From: Globisporangium splendens
Taxonomy: Eukaryota > Oomycota > Peronosporomycetes > Pythiales > Pythiaceae
NCBI GenBank assembly: GCA_006386115.1
Contig: VFIW01000036.1
Span: 248,001-312,000, forward strand
DNA length: 64,000 nucleotides
Reading direction: 5' to 3'
Part shown: positions 51,063 to 61,995 of the stretch, piece by piece
Layout of the letters: every line of letters begins with the position of its first letter
How positions within the stretch are numbered: position 1 is the first letter of the stretch
The notes under the pieces: generated by a model
The model's input: only the letters and a program-made list of their open reading frames with translations
Told to the model about the DNA's origin: nothing
Database searches by the model: none
Made by a program: the position numbers and the translations under genes

Positions 51063-54032
51063 CGCTGCGACACAAAGTTACGGCACTGTCCTTGTCGACA
51101 AGAAAGCGTAACCTGCAGATGCACCACAACAAAATGCTGCAAGTCCCGCGTTGTCTGGCGAGTCCTGCGTTGCGTGCGGGGTTTTCTTCTGTATGAAGTG
51201 TTATATCGCGTGCAAATGCGAGAATCTAAGAGCGACGATATGCGGAGAACGCGTTGTCGGCTGTCTTGATTTCCCGCTTCTCACGGGATTGTCAGTCGCA
51301 AATTGGCACCGATTTGAAAGTGTAACCCGACCGCTCGTATTGTGATTGTGAAGCAAGACGAGGGCTCGTCTGCTTGTCGTGCGACTCGCAACGGAAGGCC
51401 GGCCCTTTGACAAATAGGTGGGTGCACGACGGATACGACGACGACGGCACGATCGGAGCGGAGTTGAGAGACTGCTCGTGCGTGTGCCACTTGGTGTTAC
51501 TGTGAGTGTGGTCCAATTGAGGAAGGGTCAATGAGATCGACAAAGCGAGGGTTACGCGAGGGGGGTTACACTCTGCAAGAGTTGTGGCACGGCCCGTTTT
51601 TGTGCTTCTGCACATCTTGTGGGGTTACGACTTCGGGGTTGCACACTTTTACATTTCGTGCCAAGTGGCCTGGCGATCGCGAGATGCGAATATTTGCGTA
51701 CCCATCGGGTTTTGGATCGCGTGGCCAATTCAACAAATGGAAGCTACAAGATAAGAAAATGCGACGTCAGATCTTGGTGAGAATTGCGAAATTGGTTGGC
51801 AACAGACGCCGTCGTTTTAGTGAAAATTGCCAGTTGGCTGACGTTTGGCAAGCCACGACGTCGTGTTTTGGAATGCTGGGACAATATCTACAAGAAAGCC
51901 GGTTTCTGCTGTTCTGAAAGAAAAGAGGAAGCTCACAATTCGGAACCAAAGTGCAGTGTGTAACGAGCTCTGATCCGACAACCCCTTCGTTTGCTGCTTT
52001 ACCCTAGTTTTATTTTGACGCATAATATCCAAGTTAACAGATCTTGTGTGTACTTTCTCGACTTTCCATGCGTATCAACCACAACGCACATCGGTTATGA
52101 AGTATTGTCTTGCAGAGAGTGATGCTGGTGCATTGTCATCCTCACGCACATCGCGTTATAGAACGGCACCAACGGATTTTCCGGACAAGCCACTGCTCTG
52201 ATTGATTTCTATCAGCCTTTGGTTTGGTGCGAACGAAACTCGTTTGAGCAACTGAGCAGCCAAAGCCAGAGCTCCGCGTGCTCTATAAAGAGAGCTTCAT
52301 TTGTTGTTGTGGGAGTCTGGTGTTCAGCAACCCATGATGCTTCCCCTGGTGTGGTCTCAGCTCAAGTGGGTCAGCTGTCAACGTGCTGCGCACCTGCACG
52401 ACAAGCTGATGAAAATATGCACATCATGGCTGCAGCAAATGCACTCTCCAAAGTATCCGGTCAGCAGTCTGTTTCCGTATCAATTGCGGCTCTGACGTGG
52501 CTCAGCGACATGTTTCATCTGCCGCACACCTCCGAGTCTACAAACCAAGCACGCAGACTGTTATTCATGCAAAAGAGCCCAAAGTAATGTGATACCTCGT
52601 AGTCAATTATGCCAGAGATTAGCCCCGCGCCTGCTGCCATGCACGCACATATTGGATGCGGCCATACAGCAAGCTGCACTCGTGGATCGTGTTCGAGGAG
52701 ACCCAGGCTGTCCTCTGTGCGCCAGTCAGTCGTTTGTGTGGCTCCCGTGTCCATTTACAGTACCGTATTGTCTTGCGTCAGTCTGATACCGTGTCATAAG
52801 CAGCCCACTCTCCTGACTTTTGACTTTTCTTTCTTTTTGGTCTTTTCCATTTGAATTGGCTTCACTTTCGATAAAGTAAGTCAAGCGAGTCGTATTACGG
52901 CAAACTGTAAGCTTGATGCAGTCATTCCATTTTGGTAAATACATGCTAGGCAACAATATGTTTATCTACAGTGCACAAGCAGTTTTATCAAATACAAGCA
53001 AGTTCAAAAATGTGTAGATGAACGCGCTTACCCTTGGCATCCTGCGAGCGCAAGGTAGTCTTTAGCCTCTCATCACCGTGGAGTTGCCTTCAATTGGAGA
53101 TGCGACACCTCCGAATAAACAAAAGAAGCTGCCTCTGCAGTGCAGCGCGACTGGCTTTACATCATGAACCGGCAAGTGTGCACGCACTATCCATAGAAAC
53201 AGTTATGCTTAAACGCCTCTATTCAGTGCACTTGCTCGGCTTTTTATCTGAAAATCCTCCTTCAGGGGAAAGTTTGGCACAATAAATGACCCTGTTGACC
53301 TGACACGCACATATGCATGTCAGCAATTGTTACTACACAGGGATATGGCAATCGCGTTTCTAACGAACTGCCATACATGTGTGCGTGCGCTCCTTCATTT
53401 TGGCTCTGCAAGAGTGTTGCATGTGGCGTCCACAAAGTCATTTCTTGAAGGTGAGCGCATCCAGTTGCCGTGTTTCTACACCTTGCATTCTGAACGCTGA
53501 CGTTGACATCTGGAAGCCCCGCTCTTTCATTTTGGATTTATAGAATCGTGAGAGCGAAGAATAGCCACAAAAGATCCCTGTAAATAGCCCATCATCTCGA
53601 TTCCGTCATCAAATCGGAGAGGGAGTCTCTTCCTTTCTTCTTTTCCACCCACCAGCAGTGAATGAGACAGAAGAAAGACCTTCCGACACAAAAAAAGAAA
53701 AGACAGGAGGTGTGATTGCTCCCCAAAGCGATTATCCATCCTCGTGTAATCGCTATTTGTTTGTTTTGTGTTCAAAATCTCGATGTGCAAAGCCAATTCC
53801 ACCCTCACACTCACAATAAAGAGGGTATGCACTTTCTTTAAAGACTATTGTGATACACTATGTGACAAAATGCATTCAAGGAATGCATGCACCAGTTTAT
53901 CATGGGTTGGCAAAAGCCAGCCATCTGGCCATAACCGCTTTGAATAACCTCATATTAACCTGCGAGTAGCTGCTGGAAGAGGATAGCTGTCCCCAAAAGC
54001 AGGTGTCTTTTTCGCACATATTTTCAGCCCTT

Positions 54033-54066
<34 letters not shown>

Positions 54067-54494
54067 CGTGGGGTTGTCGTTATGACGCAGGTAGGGGCGG
54101 GCAGGCTGCCACTTCCTTATCCAACGGCGAATTGCGCGCGTATCCCTCCGCTCTCTCGCTCGCTCTCTCCCCCTGTCGAGCGCGCATTAGACGAGTGTGC
54201 GTGTGCGTGTGTTGTGACTTTATATATTGGCGATCGTGCCGCGCTCTTCCATACTCCCGCGTGTGTGTGCATATCTGCCGGCGATAATCGCGATTCCGAT
54301 CTCCCATCCAGATCCCGTGCTTCCCAACACCAACCGCCGCGAGCGAGAGATCGTGTTAACGTTACAGTACGACGACAAGCCAACAACACCATCCCCAATT
54401 AAGGGTCGTCCTGCAGGTTGTTGCCAAGCGCGGTGTTGCGAAGTATTAGCAGGTTTGCAGACACACGCAACTTCGGCAAGCGAGCAAAGCGAAT
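51063..54494. other. Long gene-poor stretch with a (GT)n microsatellite
   Basis: About 3.4 kb. A 128-codon ATG frame at 51531-51917 is the only long one and has no recognisable domain. A (GT)13 run lies at 54041-54066, about 430 bp before START copy 4, and the adjacent 54100-54300 stretch is CT/GT-rich. No RNA gene or transposon was recognised. Confidence 0.5.
54041..54066 (+). repeat. (GT)13 microsatellite
   Basis: A perfect GT dinucleotide run, with an imperfect extension on its left, upstream of START copy 4. Confidence 0.95.
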
Positions 54495-56315
54495 ATGACG
54501 ACACGCAAGCGCACGCTCACGACGGCGCTCGACACCAGCAACAACAGTAGCCATACTCAGCAGCCGAGCAACAACGGTAACCGGCATCACAGCGCTGCCA
54601 GCAACAGGCGGCATTACAGCACGGCGTCCAACCCCCATAATAGCGATTACAGCAGCGTCGACGACCCGCACCCGTCGAGTTCGTCGTGGAAATCGGCGAA
54701 ATCGGCAAAATCGGCAAACGACACCATCCAGAATGGCAATTACGGCGAAAACTCCAACTCGAACAATGCGCGCGCCGAGTACTACGAGCGGTGCCAGAAA
54801 CTCGCGGCCGCGCGCGTGGACGACATGGTGGCGCGCTACGCCAAGTACCGCGTGGAGCAGAGCGGCCGTGTGGACGCGAGTCGCTGGAAGCTGCTCAAGC
54901 AGAAGCCCCACCTCACGTGCTACAGAAGGATCGGCAAGTGCGCCAACGGCCACGTGCCCGACCTGCTGGCCATCGGCGCCGTGCCCGGCGCGCTCGAGGA
55001 CGTGCTGCACGGCGTCGTCAACCTGAGCACCGAAGCCATGCAGATCGAGAACGCGTACGCCGAGGGCGACCTGGTGGACAACCGGATTCTGGCCACACTC
55101 GTGGCGCCCGCGGCCAACGAGCCATTCCGCGCCGTCACCATCAAGTGGGCGCTGCGCAACCACGAGACGCTGTCGAGACACCGCGACTACGTGTACGTCG
55201 AGTCCACGGGCATCACGACGGCGCGCGACGGCGAGAAGATCGGCTACCACCTCGTGCACTCGATCGCGCTGCCGTCCGCCCCAGCGTTCACGAAAGACAC
55301 CAACATCGTCCGTGGCCACGTGTCCTGTTGCTTTTTGTACCGACAGCATCGCGCGCATGGCGTCGAGGTGTTTTACGTCGGCAACACGAACCCGCAGGGC
55401 GGCACGCGCGAGCGCACAGCACTAGCGATCGCCGTCGATTCCATCATGGCGAGCGCCAGCAGCAGCGTGCAGTGCGCCATGATGAAGAAGCTCGCGTTCT
55501 CGCTGCGCACCAAGCCGCCGATGCCGCCGCCGCCGCAGACCCGATCCCGCAAGAACACGCTCACGGCGCTCGTGATGCGCTCGGCGAGTGTGCCCCAGGA
55601 GGAGAAAGCTGCGGCTTGCGGTGTGTGTCGCCGCCAGCTGCGGTTCTTTGGCCGCGCGCCGTGCGAGTTGTGCACTGCGGTGGTCTGCGGTCGCTGCCGC
55701 ATCAGCAAGAAGCTCTACGTCGTGGACCACGGCGTGTTCAATCCTTTGAAGATGGAGTTTTGTACCGAGTGCATCGTCACGACCAACACCATGAGCTCGG
55801 CCTGGGTCGCAGCCCAGGAGCTCGAACGCGTCAGCGTCGGCGACAACACGACCGTCGACTCGGAGGACACCAGCAGCCAGCGCTCGTCTTCACGGGACCA
55901 GTTCCATATTCCACAGCACACCAGACTCCACAAGTCGCACTCTGTCCTATCCGACGGCTCGGTGGACGACGGCGAGCGGCACACGATGGTCTCGGAGCTC
56001 AACGCGTTCAGCAGCTCGACGACAGATCGCTCGAGCCGCGTGTGGCTGCCGTCGGACCGCATCCTGCGACCCACGAGCGACATCCTCGCGTCGATCCGCG
56101 GGCCACCGGCGCTGCAGCCCGAGGAAGACGACGACCAGCAGCCGTTCTTCACCGAGGAGGAGGAGTGTCCGATCATCGAGATGCCCTCGGACGACGAGGA
56201 CGACGACGAGGACAGCGTTATAGTCAGTGGACCGACCGTCCGCGGCGTCAACAAGTTCAACGTCGCGCCACCGTCGCATCAGGTCATCGATCTGCTCTAC
56301 TTGTACAAGCAGTAG
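54495..56315 (+). CDS. START-domain protein with FYVE-like zinc finger (family copy 4, divergent)
   Basis: A 606-residue protein from ATG 54495. Instead of the MKFPLP-type start it has about 95 residues rich in Asn, Ser, His and Thr (MTTRKRTLTTALDTSNNSSH). The START part retains PDLLAIGAVPGALEDVLHG, NEPFRAVTIKWALRN, HRDYVYVESTGI and GYHLVHSIALPS, but lacks the GPTP...LKWLVKG consensus. The finger at about 375-425 has all eight Cys (CGVCRRQLRFFGRAPCELC, CGRC, CTEC). The end is acidic (DDEDDDEDS) and stops at LLYLYKQ, without the AE-x2-YQ helix shared by the other four. It is the most distant member of the cluster. A GA tract follows the stop by 15 bases. Confidence 0.83.
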   Translation: MTTRKRTLTTALDTSNNSSHTQQPSNNGNRHHSAASNRRHYSTASNPHNSDYSSVDDPHPSSSSWKSAKSAKSANDTIQNGNYGENSNSNNARAEYYERCQKLAAARVDDMVARYAKYRVEQSGRVDASRWKLLKQKPHLTCYRRIGKCANGHVPDLLAIGAVPGALEDVLHGVVNLSTEAMQIENAYAEGDLVDNRILATLVAPAANEPFRAVTIKWALRNHETLSRHRDYVYVESTGITTARDGEKIGYHLVHSIALPSAPAFTKDTNIVRGHVSCCFLYRQHRAHGVEVFYVGNTNPQGGTRERTALAIAVDSIMASASSSVQCAMMKKLAFSLRTKPPMPPPPQTRSRKNTLTALVMRSASVPQEEKAAACGVCRRQLRFFGRAPCELCTAVVCGRCRISKKLYVVDHGVFNPLKMEFCTECIVTTNTMSSAWVAAQELERVSVGDNTTVDSEDTSSQRSSSRDQFHIPQHTRLHKSHSVLSDGSVDDGERHTMVSELNAFSSSTTDRSSRVWLPSDRILRPTSDILASIRGPPALQPEEDDDQQPFFTEEEECPIIEMPSDDEDDDEDSVIVSGPTVRGVNKFNVAPPSHQVIDLLYLYKQ

Positions 56316-56330
56316 AGTTGTTTTGCCACC

Positions 56331-56348
56331 AGAGAGAGAGAGAGAGAG
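56331..56348 (+). repeat. (AG)9 tract after START copy 4 stop codon
   Basis: A purine dinucleotide run on the sense strand, starting 15 bases after TAG 56313-56315. Confidence 0.9.
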
Positions 56349-56666
56349 TAGCGAGAGATAGAGGTTGTTGGTGGGGGACGCTCTTATGAATGCCGTCGCA
56401 AACCCAAGAGAAGGCGAGCGGCGTGAGGCTTTCCCTGCCACTATTTAACACGTTCCTACGACAAAGTAGGAACCCCATTTTTGACACGAATAAAGAGTTG
56501 ACTTGAGTATTTCTGCTGCCACCTGCCGCTTTCGGTGTCATTACTGTCCGGGCTGCATGGGGAGAAAGCTGCTCGCTTCAGGTCGTCGTGCTCATGGGCT
56601 GCCTTAGGACTGCTGCCTTCGCGCTTGCTCACGCATCAAAACGCGCACACGCGCCGCAAAAACCTC
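56349..56666. other. Intergenic between convergent genes, no supported gene
   Basis: This holds the 3' flanks of START copy 4 and the MSP-domain gene. Nothing further was recognised. Confidence 0.5.
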
Positions 56667-57369
56667 TCACTGCGTCTCGTCGGTGAACTGCACGCGCAGG
56701 CGTTGGAGCTCGCGTTTCTCGTGTGAAGTGAGTCGATTCTCGACGAGGTCGCTCTGGTTTTTCATGAGCAGGTGCACAATGTCCGCTTGCTGCTCGATCG
56801 TTGGAGTCGCCTGCTCAGAGGCAGCAGACCCCATGATGGGGACCACGACCGCCTGGTTCTCATCTGGAGGTCCAGGCTTGATCCTCACGGTGGTGGTCTC
56901 AGAGCAGAGTGGATTGCGGTCGTGCTGGGCTGCCACTGCCCACTGCGTTTTCAGATCCCGTTCGTTGCCGTCGTAGCGAGTATGCATCTCGATCAGCAGC
57001 TTGCATTCGACTTCACGAGGCTCGTAGTTGAGCTGCGACACACGCAAAAGAGTCTTAGTCTTAGAAGATCCACAACGAAGCGAAGCTGCATGGGAAGGAA
57101 CGAGAAACCTGGGACGACAGGCGAATGGACACGTCGACGCTGGTGCATGGCGGCAAACTCGCCAGCAACGGCTTGATGCGGAGCTTGCTGGGCACCGAGC
57201 ACTGCACCTTGAAGAGCACGTGCAGGTCATTCCAGCGGTTCAGGATGCGCACGCGCTGCGGCGTACGGTCGGACGGAGTGAACGCGAGCGTGTGCGGCTC
57301 CGCCTGCTCGTACTCGATGCCGAGCGCCTCCTTCATGTCGTCATCGTCCATGGCGACCCCAAGTGCCAT
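56667..57369 (-). CDS. MSP-domain (VAP-like) protein, two exons
   Basis: Exon 1 is 57109-57369 and exon 2 is 56667-57032, with a 76 bp GT..AG intron in phase 0; the product is 208 residues. Residues about 25-110 form a major-sperm-protein fold: LAFTPSDRTPQRVRILNRW, LHVLFKVQCSVPSKLRIKP and, across the splice, a strand ending in LIEMHTRY. VAP proteins use this fold to bind FFAT motifs at ER contact sites. Here there is no C-terminal membrane anchor; the second half is hydrophilic and ends in a helix (LTSHEKRELQRLRVQF). It is therefore probably soluble. A second in-frame ATG at 57351 (MDDDDMKEAL) is an alternative start. The splice is well supported because the MSP fold continues across it. Confidence 0.8.
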
Positions 57370-57829
57370 TTATGGAAACGAGCCAATCGTCAATTGTTAG
57401 ACTTGAAGTTTGTATTCCCTCCAAAGCTGATTGTCCACCATTTTGCAATACAATCACAAAGAAATTGCTCCTGACGTCTCTTCAAGATCACACAAAGGTA
57501 CCTTCAGATTCACAGTAAACGTGCATATGTCAACACTTTCGACAGATGTCAGGAAAATAAAAAAACAGCGCTTTGCCATTCCTTCCAATAGTTGTCAGAA
57601 CAACAGCGCTCACTCTTTCGTCTTTGATTTTGTGCGAATGGGTCAATGGTGTGTTTGGGTTTTGAAAAAATCGGGTGATTGGGTGTCCCGAACTTCTGCA
57701 ATGAAGGGTGGTGGTGGACGCCGCTTGCAGCAGCAACTTTCTGTCTGCCATCTCTGCTCTATGCGCGCGCTCTAGTGGGCGTCTGCGCGTCGTGTGTCTA
57801 TAGCTCTTTGTATATACGGCAGCTCTGTA
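57370..57829. other. Divergent intergenic region with a possible initiator
   Basis: CTCACTCT at 57609-57616 on the plus strand, followed by TTCG and a T-rich stretch, could serve the PP2A-like gene about 215 bp downstream. No gene is seen. Confidence 0.45.
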
Positions 57830-60069
57830 ATGTACAGGAAAGCCAAGGATGGGGCCAAGGCGGCAGTCGGTGGCGACGGCAGTAGCAGGCAGAAGACGCG
57901 CGCCAATAAGCCCAAAGTGGCGCTCAAGCGCGGCGGCAACGTTGCGGTGGCAGCGCATGGCGCCATCCCGACAGAGCCTTCAAGCGCGTCTGCAGCGCCA
58001 GCGAGCCATCACAATGGCGCTTCGACGGCGCCTAATGCTGCAAGCAACGCGGCAGCGGCGCGCAAGCGGCCATCAAAACTGCGCGCGAGTCGCGAGCGCC
58101 GCCAGCGGGACCGCAGCATGAGCGAGGACGACCTGGAGCACAAGTTTAGTAATCTGTCGTTCTCGGCGCCTGCATTTGTACCCGCAGCGTCTCTGGCTGG
58201 GAATGCACCGTTGCTGAATGGGAGATCGCTCGCGTTTGTGACGGAGAGATCGTCTGTACCTCCAGCAGCAACTACGCTCGAGAGCACTACCAACCCCATG
58301 GCGAATAACTTCAGCAGCGGAGTCAAGCGCATGCCGCCTCCGCGTCGAGGACAGGCACCAGCAGCAACAGCGTCTACAGGCACGTCGTTGAACGCAGCAG
58401 CGCCGCCGTTCAGTGGCATTGGTGCTGGTTTGAGTACACAAGAGAAGCAAAAGGCGAACGCCATGGGACGACCTCAGGTCGAGCGTCGACCGCGACGGCA
58501 GCGCATTGGCGCCATGGGTTTCTCCAAGGGCACCATCAGTGGCTCAGGCACTGGTGCAGGCCGCATCCGCCAAGGCAATGCTGGTGCGGCTGGCGGCTCC
58601 GCTGGTGCAAGCGCTTTGTCAGGAGCTGCGAATCGCTCGTTCTCACTCAAACTTAATCTCAGCGCCAGCAGCAACAACGCAACAACTCCAGAAGCAGACC
58701 TGGACTTCCAGCAGCGGCCTCGAAGCGACAGCGCAGGCTCGGACTCCGACTACAGCAGCGACGATGAGGTGTACCCAGAGGGCGACCAAGCGAGCAGTGC
58801 GTTCCCGGATCGACTCACACTGTTCAGTCAGCAGAAGAAGATTCCGAAAAGGTACGTGAGCCGTCATATTGAGTGCCTATATAGCTTGTGGACTCGCCCA
58901 TTCTAACTCTCGTTCCTCTGCTTGTCTATTTGACAAATAGGGTGAGTCGTGATGTGGTGATTGATACGATCTTCGAGACGTTGTTCACGAAAAAGGAGAG
59001 CGAGAGCCGCCAGCGCGGCTTCAGTGCGTTTGGCGACGACACGGGGACCGACAACGACGACACACCGAACGAGGAGTTCGTGAAACGCGGTCTCGCAGCG
59101 TCGCTGTTTAAAGATCACCTCGGCAGCAGCAGTGGCGGCATCCACTTCTTCTCCCAGCGCGGCAACGAGACGCAGCAGCAAGCCGTCGACCGGTTCATCA
59201 CACCCACGCTCGTGCATACGCTGGTGACCGACATGCGCTTTGAGGATTTCCGCACGGCGAGCGCGAGAATCGACATCTTGCGCGCGATCCACAAGAACTT
59301 TCCCAGCAAGCGAATCCACATCGCGCGCGCGCTCGCGGACGCGACGTACCTGCGTCTCCAGTACGTGACGGCACTGCTCGCGAAGGCTCGCGCGCTCTCG
59401 ATCGAGAAGAACCAGGCGATCGTCGACAACAAGAACGACCACGGCCACGGATTCACCGAGTTGCTGCGGTACGCGATCGAACATATCGGTGAGAGCCTGC
59501 ATGGGTTCCCAGGTAGCGGCGGTGGACAAATCGGAAAAGCCGAAGTGCAGGAGATCCTGCGCAATTACCTGCTCAGCCTGATCTCGCTGTGGCGCGCGCA
59601 CTGGCTGGACTCAGCGGGATCGGACGACGAAGAGCTCATCAGCTGTGCGGGTCAGTTTGTCGCGTACATGCCCGACGTCACGATCCAGTTGTTGCAGCGG
59701 CTGCTGGCCAACTGGCCGAGCAAGTACCCTTCGCAGGAGGTCGTAGCCATCCGCATGGTGGCGCGCGTGATCATGTCGAGTCCACCGTTGCACACGATGA
59801 TGGACGCGGACGGTCCCAGCGCGAATCTGCACGTCAAGATCTTTACGCGACTCGCGAGATGCGTCCAGAGTCCGCACACCCAAGTCGCGCAGGAAGCGCT
59901 GGCGTTCACGGGCTGCCAGTTTGTCATGGTGCACTTTCTGGCGCGGTACAACGACATTTATAAAGCGATCACCGAGGCGTTCCACGCGAACACGGTGAAC
60001 CACTGGAACGAGGCCGTGCGCTCGACGTCCGAGGGTCACTTCGATCGCGCTCTGGACTACGCGTCGTGA
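57830..60069 (+). CDS. PP2A regulatory subunit B56-like, divergent, two exons
   Basis: Exon 1 is 57830-58851 and exon 2 is 58941-60069, with an 89 bp GT..AG intron; the product is 716 residues. Exon 1, from ATG 57830, encodes a low-complexity basic, Ala/Ser/Gly-rich region of about 330 residues. Exon 2 encodes a HEAT-like helical repeat region resembling the B56 family of phosphatase 2A targeting subunits: TELLRYAIEHIGESLHGF, LLANWPSKYPSQEVVAIRMV, LARCVQSPHTQVAQEALAF and NHWNEAVRS line up with B56 signatures. Several highly conserved B56 residues differ (for example SPHTQVA for SPHFQVA), so binding to the catalytic core is not assured. It would recruit PP2A to substrates if functional. The unusual long N-terminus may direct localisation. 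A GA tract follows the stop. Confidence 0.8.
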
Positions 60070-60093
60070 GTTTCGTGAGCTGATGGAGGCATC

Positions 60094-60116
60094 GAGAGAG
60101 AGAGAGAGAGAGAGAG
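60094..60116 (+). repeat. (GA)n tract after the B56-like gene stop codon
   Basis: A GA run of about 23 bases on the sense strand, starting 24 bases after TGA 60067-60069. Confidence 0.9.
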
Positions 60117-61730
60117 CAGCGATCGAGTGGAGGAAAGTGACAGGAAGGGTATGAATAAAAGTACACACGATAGGTTCAGGCAGGCATGTGCAGGGTCCAT
60201 CGGTCATCGATAGACATAGAAATGATAAAATAGAGTGGCGAAATGCGAGCGAAAAGAGAGAGCAGCGGAGAAAGTGATGCAGGATTTGGTTCCTTGGTGC
60301 AGCCGAAACCTTTGAGATCAGACGACAACTTGCAGTGTTAGAAAGGCATCGTCTCCTCCTGACTCGGACGGAAGCGAGAAGGAAGAGAAGCGGGATGGCA
60401 TGAGGCAGTTGACTGAACGCTCTCTGAGTTGAGGGGGAGCACGGATTCCTGTTTTCATTGCTGCCTGGATAAACGGATAGCTGTGCAATTACGATAGCAT
60501 TGATTGTTGATTCTGTGTTGCAGTGCATCCTTTTATTCTTTGTAATTTCTGGGTATGATTGGAGGCGAGGATGTGTTGGTATGTCAAATCGCATTCCTTA
60601 TCGTCTGGGAGCATTTATGCACAGGTGGATGTGGCTTGGATACACTTGACACAGCAGTCGACTAAACGCGGCATTGAAAACGAAGTTGTTTACAAGCGAG
60701 AATGAGACACGAAGAGAAGACGCAATGGCTTTGCGTGTCCAGTCCCCCATCTTTTCTGCTGAGCCCTGTTTGTCATAATATCTGAGGAGCTCCACAAGGA
60801 GAAATGACGTCAAATCTCATCGTGCATCCTACCATCCAGGACTTTTTCCGAATACTCAGACACGATGGTAGGCGCTTGCGCACGCACATATTTGTATTGT
60901 ATTGTGTGTGCGTCCCCAGCATTTACGACAAGGACGTGCATGCATGCATCGCAAGACTCCAACTGCTCGCCCGGAAATGCCGCCACTTTGGGTGTGGTTG
61001 TGGCTTGAATACGCTCGATAGTCAGCCCGAAGGTAATCCCCCGCTGAGACTGAGGGTGTTCGCAAACGATATCGAGGTCCCGACGAGGATGCTGTCAAGA
61101 CTCACTGTCAAACAGCAAACAAAAAAGAACCTTCAGTCGCATCAGATGCGGTCACATCCCCAAACTCCAACACACTCTGGTCACGAAAGTGGCACAAGCT
61201 CTGCTTGATCCTTCGTGTTCACAGTGTCGCGTTTACGATCTTCGGCGTTGACTGAACGGGATGCAGCAGAACGATGAGCTCCAGAGCTTGTCCTGCGCAA
61301 GAGCTCCGTTCTGGAGTCCGATTTTGGCATGAGGTGAAAGGCAAGCAAGGCAAACAGCCTGTTTGAGACACTTGCTGCTGTCAGTCTGCAGTAATCGTCT
61401 CAGGGAATGCGACTGTGCAAGGTTCCCTTACATAGTGCCCTCTCTGTTGCCTCTAGGACAGCCAATGCTTCGTTTTCAACCCACAGACACTCTCGTACCT
61501 GGATGACGTCACGCTGGGTCATCTGTCAGTGCGCATTCTGCTTGTGCTGCGGAACCGTGATTGATTTGAAGCCTTCGATGCTGCTGAACTCTGCTGGGTC
61601 ACCCAGCAAGATTGCACACATCTAGAAAGTGTGCTTTCTGTACAGATGTGCGTGTGCGCAGTATTCTTAACCCCTCTTGGACAAGGTGTACGAGAGAAAA
61701 TGTATGCATGCATATAGCCAAGCCACCTTT
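60117..61730. other. Gene-poor stretch, no supported gene
   Basis: A 134-codon frame at 60804-61208 and shorter ones have no recognisable domain or promoter. Nothing further was identified. Confidence 0.5.
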
Positions 61731-61793
61731 GGTCTCTCATCTCGTTCGTGCCTCCTCAGATAATCAGAGGAAGCACGAACGAGATGTGAGACC
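61731..61793. repeat. Strong inverted repeat (hairpin) upstream of START copy 5
   Basis: Arms of about 30 bases (starting GGTCTCTCATCTCGTTCGTG and ending with its near complement) pair with three mismatches around a tiny loop. It lies about 200 bp before ATG 61996 and upstream of the initiator. It could be a cruciform, a transposon footprint or a small-RNA source. Confidence 0.8.
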
Positions 61794-61916
61794 AGACGAA
61801 GACAAACCACATCCGCATGGAGGTCTCGCAACGTCATCATCGTATGCTGCGCACCACCGCCACACGGGATCGGATCGAGTTTCGATTTTTCTCAAGCCGC
61901 AATCGTTTCCCTTGCA

Positions 61917-61924
61917 CTCACTCC
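61917..61924 (+). promoter_or_regulatory. Initiator-like element of START copy 5
   Basis: CTCACTCC matches the oomycete initiator, 72-79 bp upstream of ATG 61996; no clear FPR was seen. Confidence 0.4.
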
Positions 61925-61995
61925 TCGCCTTGCGCCAAGAGCTCAACGCAAGACGAGAGCTCTCTGAACGAACGCCTCTCGTCTCTTTGCGAGCG

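Noticed and set aside
49950..51269. 439-codon plus-strand frame
   Set aside because: It is antisense to START copy 3. The translation is a His/Arg/Val-rich repeat-like string typical of shadows of GC-biased genes, with no domain.
51531..51917. 128-codon plus-strand frame with an ATG
   Set aside because: No recognisable domain or promoter, and unclear composition; it may be chance.
54686..56389. 567-codon plus-strand Arg/Ala-rich frame
   Set aside because: Overlaps START copy 4 in another frame on the same strand; the START and finger motifs belong to the 54495 frame.
60804..61208. 134-codon plus-strand frame
   Set aside because: No domain or promoter and mixed composition; considered chance.
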